Shown: in pieces, positions 6,293-8,613 of the stretch | How the letters are laid out: every line of letters begins with the position of its first letter | Position numbering within the stretch: position 1 is the stretch's first letter | Source of the DNA: Gemmatimonadota bacterium | Lineage (GTDB): Bacteria > Gemmatimonadota > Gemmatimonadetes > Gemmatimonadales > Gemmatimonadaceae | Assembly (NCBI GenBank): GCA_947475795.1 | Contig: CANJOX010000126.1 | Location: forward strand, 1 to 8,613 | DNA: 8,613 bases | Reading direction: 5' to 3' | Program-made: the position numbers and the translations under genes | Notes under the pieces: model-generated | What the model saw: only the letters and a program-made list of their open reading frames with translations | Told to the model about the DNA's origin: nothing | Databases searched by the model: none

Positions 6293-7249
6293 ATGAGCAC
6301 CCGCCCGGCGTCGCGCCCCATCAGCTGGCAGTCGCGGCTCGTGCATCTGCTGGTACGGTCGCGCATGCGACCGCACGCGCACGGACCGATCGATCCGGCG
6401 TGGGTGCGGGTCGAAATGGGGCGTCCACGGGGAGCGCGGCGCTGGATGGCGCGCCTCACGGGGGCCCGCAGCGCGTGGCATGCGGCCGCGGCGGGGTGGC
6501 CCGGCGGCGAGTTGGTGGATTGGCCCGGCGCTGCCGCTGATGCGCCGGTGTTGCTGTATCTGCACGGCGGCGGGTACATCGCCTGCTCGCCCGAAACACA
6601 TCGGCCGCTGGTGTCCACGCTGGTGCGCCGCGTCCGTGGCCGTGCCTTCGTACCACGCTACCGGCTGGCCCCCGAGCACCCGTTCCCGGCGGCCCTTGAG
6701 GATGCCAAGGCCGCGTACCGCTACCTGCTGGATGAGCAGGGCGTGGCGCCGTCGCAGCTCATCGTGGCCGGCGATTCGGCCGGCGGCGGTCTCGCGCTGG
6801 CGCTGACGCTGGCCGTGCGTGACGCCGGCTGGCCGCTCCCCGCCGGCGTGGTGGCGTTCAGTCCGTGGACGGACCTCGCGGCCACCGGCCGTTCACTCGA
6901 CGAAAACACCGAGCGCTGCGCGATGTTTGCCGGCGACACGATCCGCCGCGCCGCCCGTTTTTATGTGGGCGACGCTGATCCCACGCTGCCGCTGCTGTCG
7001 CCGCTGTACGGCGATTTCCGTGGGCTGCCGCCGATGCTGGTGCACGCCAGCGAAGACGAAGTGCTGCGCGACGACGCGATCCGTGTGGCCGCGGCCGCCC
7101 GCGCGGCCGGCGTGTCGGTGGAGCTCGACCTGTGGCCGCACGTGCCGCATGTGTGGCAGTTCTTCTCCACGGTGCTCCCCGAGGCCCGCGCGTCGCTCGA
7201 TGCGGTCACCCGGTTCATTCTCGCCCGCACCGCCGCGGGGGCCTCGTAA
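6293..7249 (+). CDS. HSL/GDXG-family alpha/beta-hydrolase esterase
   Basis: The 318-residue hydrolase belongs to the hormone-sensitive-lipase (GDXG, family IV) esterases. The oxyanion-hole motif HGGGY is at 91-95, the nucleophile motif GDSAGG at 160-165 (S162), the acid is probably D255 in SEDEVLRD, and the histidine is H286 in HVPHVWQFF. YRLAPEHPFPAALED (123-137) is also characteristic. Such enzymes hydrolyse short to medium acyl esters; the substrate cannot be read from sequence. No signal peptide is evident, though residues 10-25 are basic and amphipathic. The ATG at 6293 begins 4 bases after the regulator stop. An alternative TTG at 6278 has GGAG seven bases upstream and would overlap the regulator gene, adding five residues; either way the two genes look translationally coupled. 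It may therefore be made alongside the LytTR system, but a functional link is inference. Confidence 0.9.
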   Translation: MSTRPASRPISWQSRLVHLLVRSRMRPHAHGPIDPAWVRVEMGRPRGARRWMARLTGARSAWHAAAAGWPGGELVDWPGAAADAPVLLYLHGGGYIACSPETHRPLVSTLVRRVRGRAFVPRYRLAPEHPFPAALEDAKAAYRYLLDEQGVAPSQLIVAGDSAGGGLALALTLAVRDAGWPLPAGVVAFSPWTDLAATGRSLDENTERCAMFAGDTIRRAARFYVGDADPTLPLLSPLYGDFRGLPPMLVHASEDEVLRDDAIRVAAAARAAGVSVELDLWPHVPHVWQFFSTVLPEARASLDAVTRFILARTAAGAS

Positions 7250-7282
7250 GGCGCGGCGGTTGGACGCGTTCGTCGTGCGATG

Positions 7283-7304
7283 GTGTAACACGATGGAACA
7301 TCGT
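7283..7304. repeat. Small inverted repeats after the esterase gene
   Basis: GTGT-A-ACAC (7283-7291) is followed at once by ACGATG-GAA-CATCGT (7290-7304), a 6-base-pair perfect stem with a 3-base loop. No T-run follows, so it is a weak terminator candidate or a possible operator for the next gene. The motif ATCGTGACC then occurs twice, at 7323-7331 and 7360-7368, the second touching the start of the small downstream gene. The remainder of this 113-base spacer shows nothing else recognisable. Confidence 0.3.
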
Positions 7305-7368
7305 CGTCCCGCACTGTGACGAATCGTGACCCGCTGCAACGCCAGCGCGTCCAGCGGGCATCGTGACC

Positions 7369-7653
7369 ATGCGCCATACGCTCCCCGCCTATCGACCGCC
7401 GGACTGGTACCCGCTGCAGCGCGCCCTTGCCGCCGTGTTCGGGGCCGATGCCGTCGATGCCACCGCCGCCTTCTGGTTCATCGGCTTCGTGCGTGGCCCC
7501 GCCGATGTGGGCGAACTCCGACTCTACGAACACAGCGCCACCCGCCGGCGCCTCGCCCTCGACCACAACGGCGATGCTTACCGCTGGTACGACGAGTTCG
7601 GCGCCTACGGCCACGTGGGGCACGAGGACGCCCTGGTCGAAGCGCTCGTCTGA
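7369..7653 (+). CDS. Small uncharacterised protein (94 residues)
   Basis: I do not recognise this protein. From the ATG at 7369 it has 94 residues; an in-frame GTG at 7363 would add two. It has no signal peptide and no clear membrane segment, although FWFIGFV (about 36-42) is a short hydrophobic, aromatic stretch. The second half is rich in Tyr, Arg, Asp and His (for example GELRLYEHSATRRRLALD and AYRWYDEFGAYGHVGHED), suggesting a small soluble alpha/beta protein. Codon third positions are dominated by G and C as in neighbouring genes, which supports real coding. Both adjoining genes lie on the same strand: the esterase ends 119 bases upstream and the next gene starts 71 bases downstream. There is no strong ribosome binding site. 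Confidence 0.6.
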   Translation: MRHTLPAYRPPDWYPLQRALAAVFGADAVDATAAFWFIGFVRGPADVGELRLYEHSATRRRLALDHNGDAYRWYDEFGAYGHVGHEDALVEALV

Positions 7654-7666
7654 ACTGGTGCGCGTG

Positions 7667-7706
7667 CCGGTGATGCCGCGGCCCTGATGCCGTTCCGCGG
7701 CGCCGG
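7667..7706 (+). terminator. Imperfect GC-rich hairpin between the small gene and the last gene
   Basis: CCGG (7667-7670) and CCGCGG (7676-7681) can pair with CCGCGG (7695-7700) and CCGG (7703-7706) around a 13-base loop, with unequal internal bulges. It begins 13 bases after the small gene's stop. No T-tract follows. It could weaken read-through or structure the leader of the next gene; the evidence is limited to the symmetry. Confidence 0.22.
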
Positions 7707-7724
7707 TGCCGATATTTCGACCTG

Positions 7725-8613
7725 ATGCCACCGGAAATCTCCGGCGTCGGCGCTGCGCCGCGCCCGCTGCCCCCCTCGTCGATCGGACCCGCGACCCCCG
7801 CCGCCCCGGCGGGCCCGGTGGCGCCGTCCACGGCGGTGGTACCGGTCGCGCCGGTCGGGCCACGCGCCACCGAGGTCCCGTCGTCGCCGCTTGGGCGCAG
7901 CGGTCTCGATCTGTTCGATGTCCTCGACACCACCGACATCCTGGTGGAGCGCCCGATGGCGTCGGCGGTGGCGCTCGACGTGGGACTGGAGTCGGCACGC
8001 GCGTCGCTGCTGCGGCAACTGCCCGCCGACACGCTGGCCGCCCTGGATGACATCTGGGATCGCGCGCAGGCTACCGAAGAGGGGTGGTATCTGCGCAGCG
8101 GCGCGCTCGCGGTGCTCGGCATGCCCGCCGAAGCCGAGCGCGTGTCCACCGAGGGGCTCGGGCAGACCCCGGCGTCGATCGCGCTCCGGTTCATGCAGTC
8201 GGTGGTGCGGCTGGTGGCCGGCGACGTTGCCGGTGCACGCGCCGCGATTGCCTCGGCGGTCGACATCGCGGTGCAGCAGGACGTCCGTCACCCGCTGCTG
8301 CTCGTGCAGCACGCCATCGTCTCGGCGCGGCACGGCCACCGCGCGGAAGCCGAGCGCATGATGGAGGTAGCGGCCCGCGCGTTTCCGGATCATCCGGCCG
8401 TCGCGTACGGCCGCGCCACGCTCAAGTCGATCGCCGCCGACCGCACCCGCACCACCGCCCGCGAAGCCGTTGGTTATGCGGACGACGGGATGCCAGCGTC
8501 CGAGGTGCTGTCGGTGTTCGACGCGGCGGACGTGTCGGGCACGGTGCGCCAGCCCGCGGCCGAGTCGGTGGCACAGCCGAAGGCGCCGCCGGTAGCACAG
8601 CCGGTAGCACAGA
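7725..8613 (+). CDS. Pro/Ala-rich protein with TPR-like helices, cut by right window edge
   Basis: From the ATG at 7725 the frame is open to the window end (296 residues, no stop). I do not recognise the protein. Residues 1-57 are a low-complexity Pro/Ala/Val segment without a signal peptide. Residues 60-245 are helical and Ala/Leu-rich with TPR-like alternation, for example WYLRSGALAVLGMPAEAERV (121-140), RFMQSVVRLVAGDVAGARAAI (155-175) and HAIVSARHGHRAEAERMMEVAARAFPDHPAVAYGRA (196-231), so it is probably a protein-interaction scaffold. It then returns to a Pro/Gln/Ala linker with four-residue units SVAQ-PKAP-PVAQ-PVAQ, and the remainder lies outside. An in-frame stop at 7671-7673 bounds the start, and no ATG, GTG or TTG lies between. 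A 12-codon reading frame (7687-7725) ends in TGATG, overlapping this start. The function is unknown; a larger protein with a linker and another domain downstream is likely. Confidence 0.72.
   Translation, partial: MPPEISGVGAAPRPLPPSSIGPATPAAPAGPVAPSTAVVPVAPVGPRATEVPSSPLGRSGLDLFDVLDTTDILVERPMASAVALDVGLESARASLLRQLPADTLAALDDIWDRAQATEEGWYLRSGALAVLGMPAEAERVSTEGLGQTPASIALRFMQSVVRLVAGDVAGARAAIASAVDIAVQQDVRHPLLLVQHAIVSARHGHRAEAERMMEVAARAFPDHPAVAYGRATLKSIAADRTRTTAREAVGYADDGMPASEVLSVFDAADVSGTVRQPAAESVAQPKAPPVAQPVAQ
8565..8612 (+). repeat. In-frame 12-base tandem repeat encoding PVAQ units
   Basis: CCGGTAGCACAG occurs twice in a row (8589-8600 and 8601-8612). A diverged copy, TCGGTGGCACAG (8565-8576), and a further 12-base unit (8577-8588) precede them. 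In the reading frame they give SVAQ, PKAP, PVAQ, PVAQ, a flexible linker. The array is cut by the window end, so its full copy number is unknown. Confidence 0.7.

Noticed and set aside
7478..8393. Two minus-strand frames of 262 codons
   Set aside because: Both are antisense to the small gene and the TPR-like gene, with Ser/Arg/Ala-rich sequence lacking domains. The plus-strand frame from 7725 has coherent helical structure and normal third-position GC bias.
1..8613. Search for CRISPR arrays, insertion sequences, tRNA, rRNA or phage genes
   Set aside because: No spaced direct repeats, transposase motifs, terminal inverted repeats with target duplications, cloverleaf-like sequence or structural phage proteins were seen on reading both strands.

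Overview
The window is strongly GC-rich DNA, densely coding, with no tRNA, rRNA, CRISPR array or recognisable mobile element. The gene content (a BTAD/SARP-type activator, LytS/LytTR signalling, compact convergent and divergent gene pairs, weak or absent Shine-Dalgarno sequences) resembles a Gemmatimonadota-like bacterium. That assignment is an impression from gene style, not a proof. The window reads as ordinary chromosome.

Left part (1-2828): a BTAD-type transcriptional activator leaves the window to the left on the minus strand. Diverging from it is a two-domain RsmC/RlmG-type rRNA guanine-N2 methyltransferase (+). This converges, with only 8 bases between stop codons, on an RsuA-type 16S rRNA pseudouridine synthase (-). 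The two facing genes both modify rRNA.

Middle (2829-5309): a 124-base divergent promoter region with a perfect TATAAT box separates rsuA from a plus-strand acyl-CoA dehydrogenase of the GCDH/ACX4 branch. Its 3' end overlaps by 19 bases the 3' end of a minus-strand LytS/YehU-type membrane histidine kinase.

Right part (5310-8613): the kinase diverges from its probable partner, a LytTR response regulator (+). Immediately downstream, 4 bases after the regulator stop and probably co-transcribed, is an HSL/GDXG-family esterase. Then come an unrecognised 94-residue protein and the start of a Pro/Ala-rich protein with TPR-like helices that runs off the right edge inside a short 12-base tandem repeat.

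I found no convincing new system. The best leads are the kinase/regulator/esterase cluster, the acyl-CoA dehydrogenase that seems to lack the glutarate-binding arginine, the visible internal duplication in the methyltransferase, and the two unrecognised proteins at the right end.
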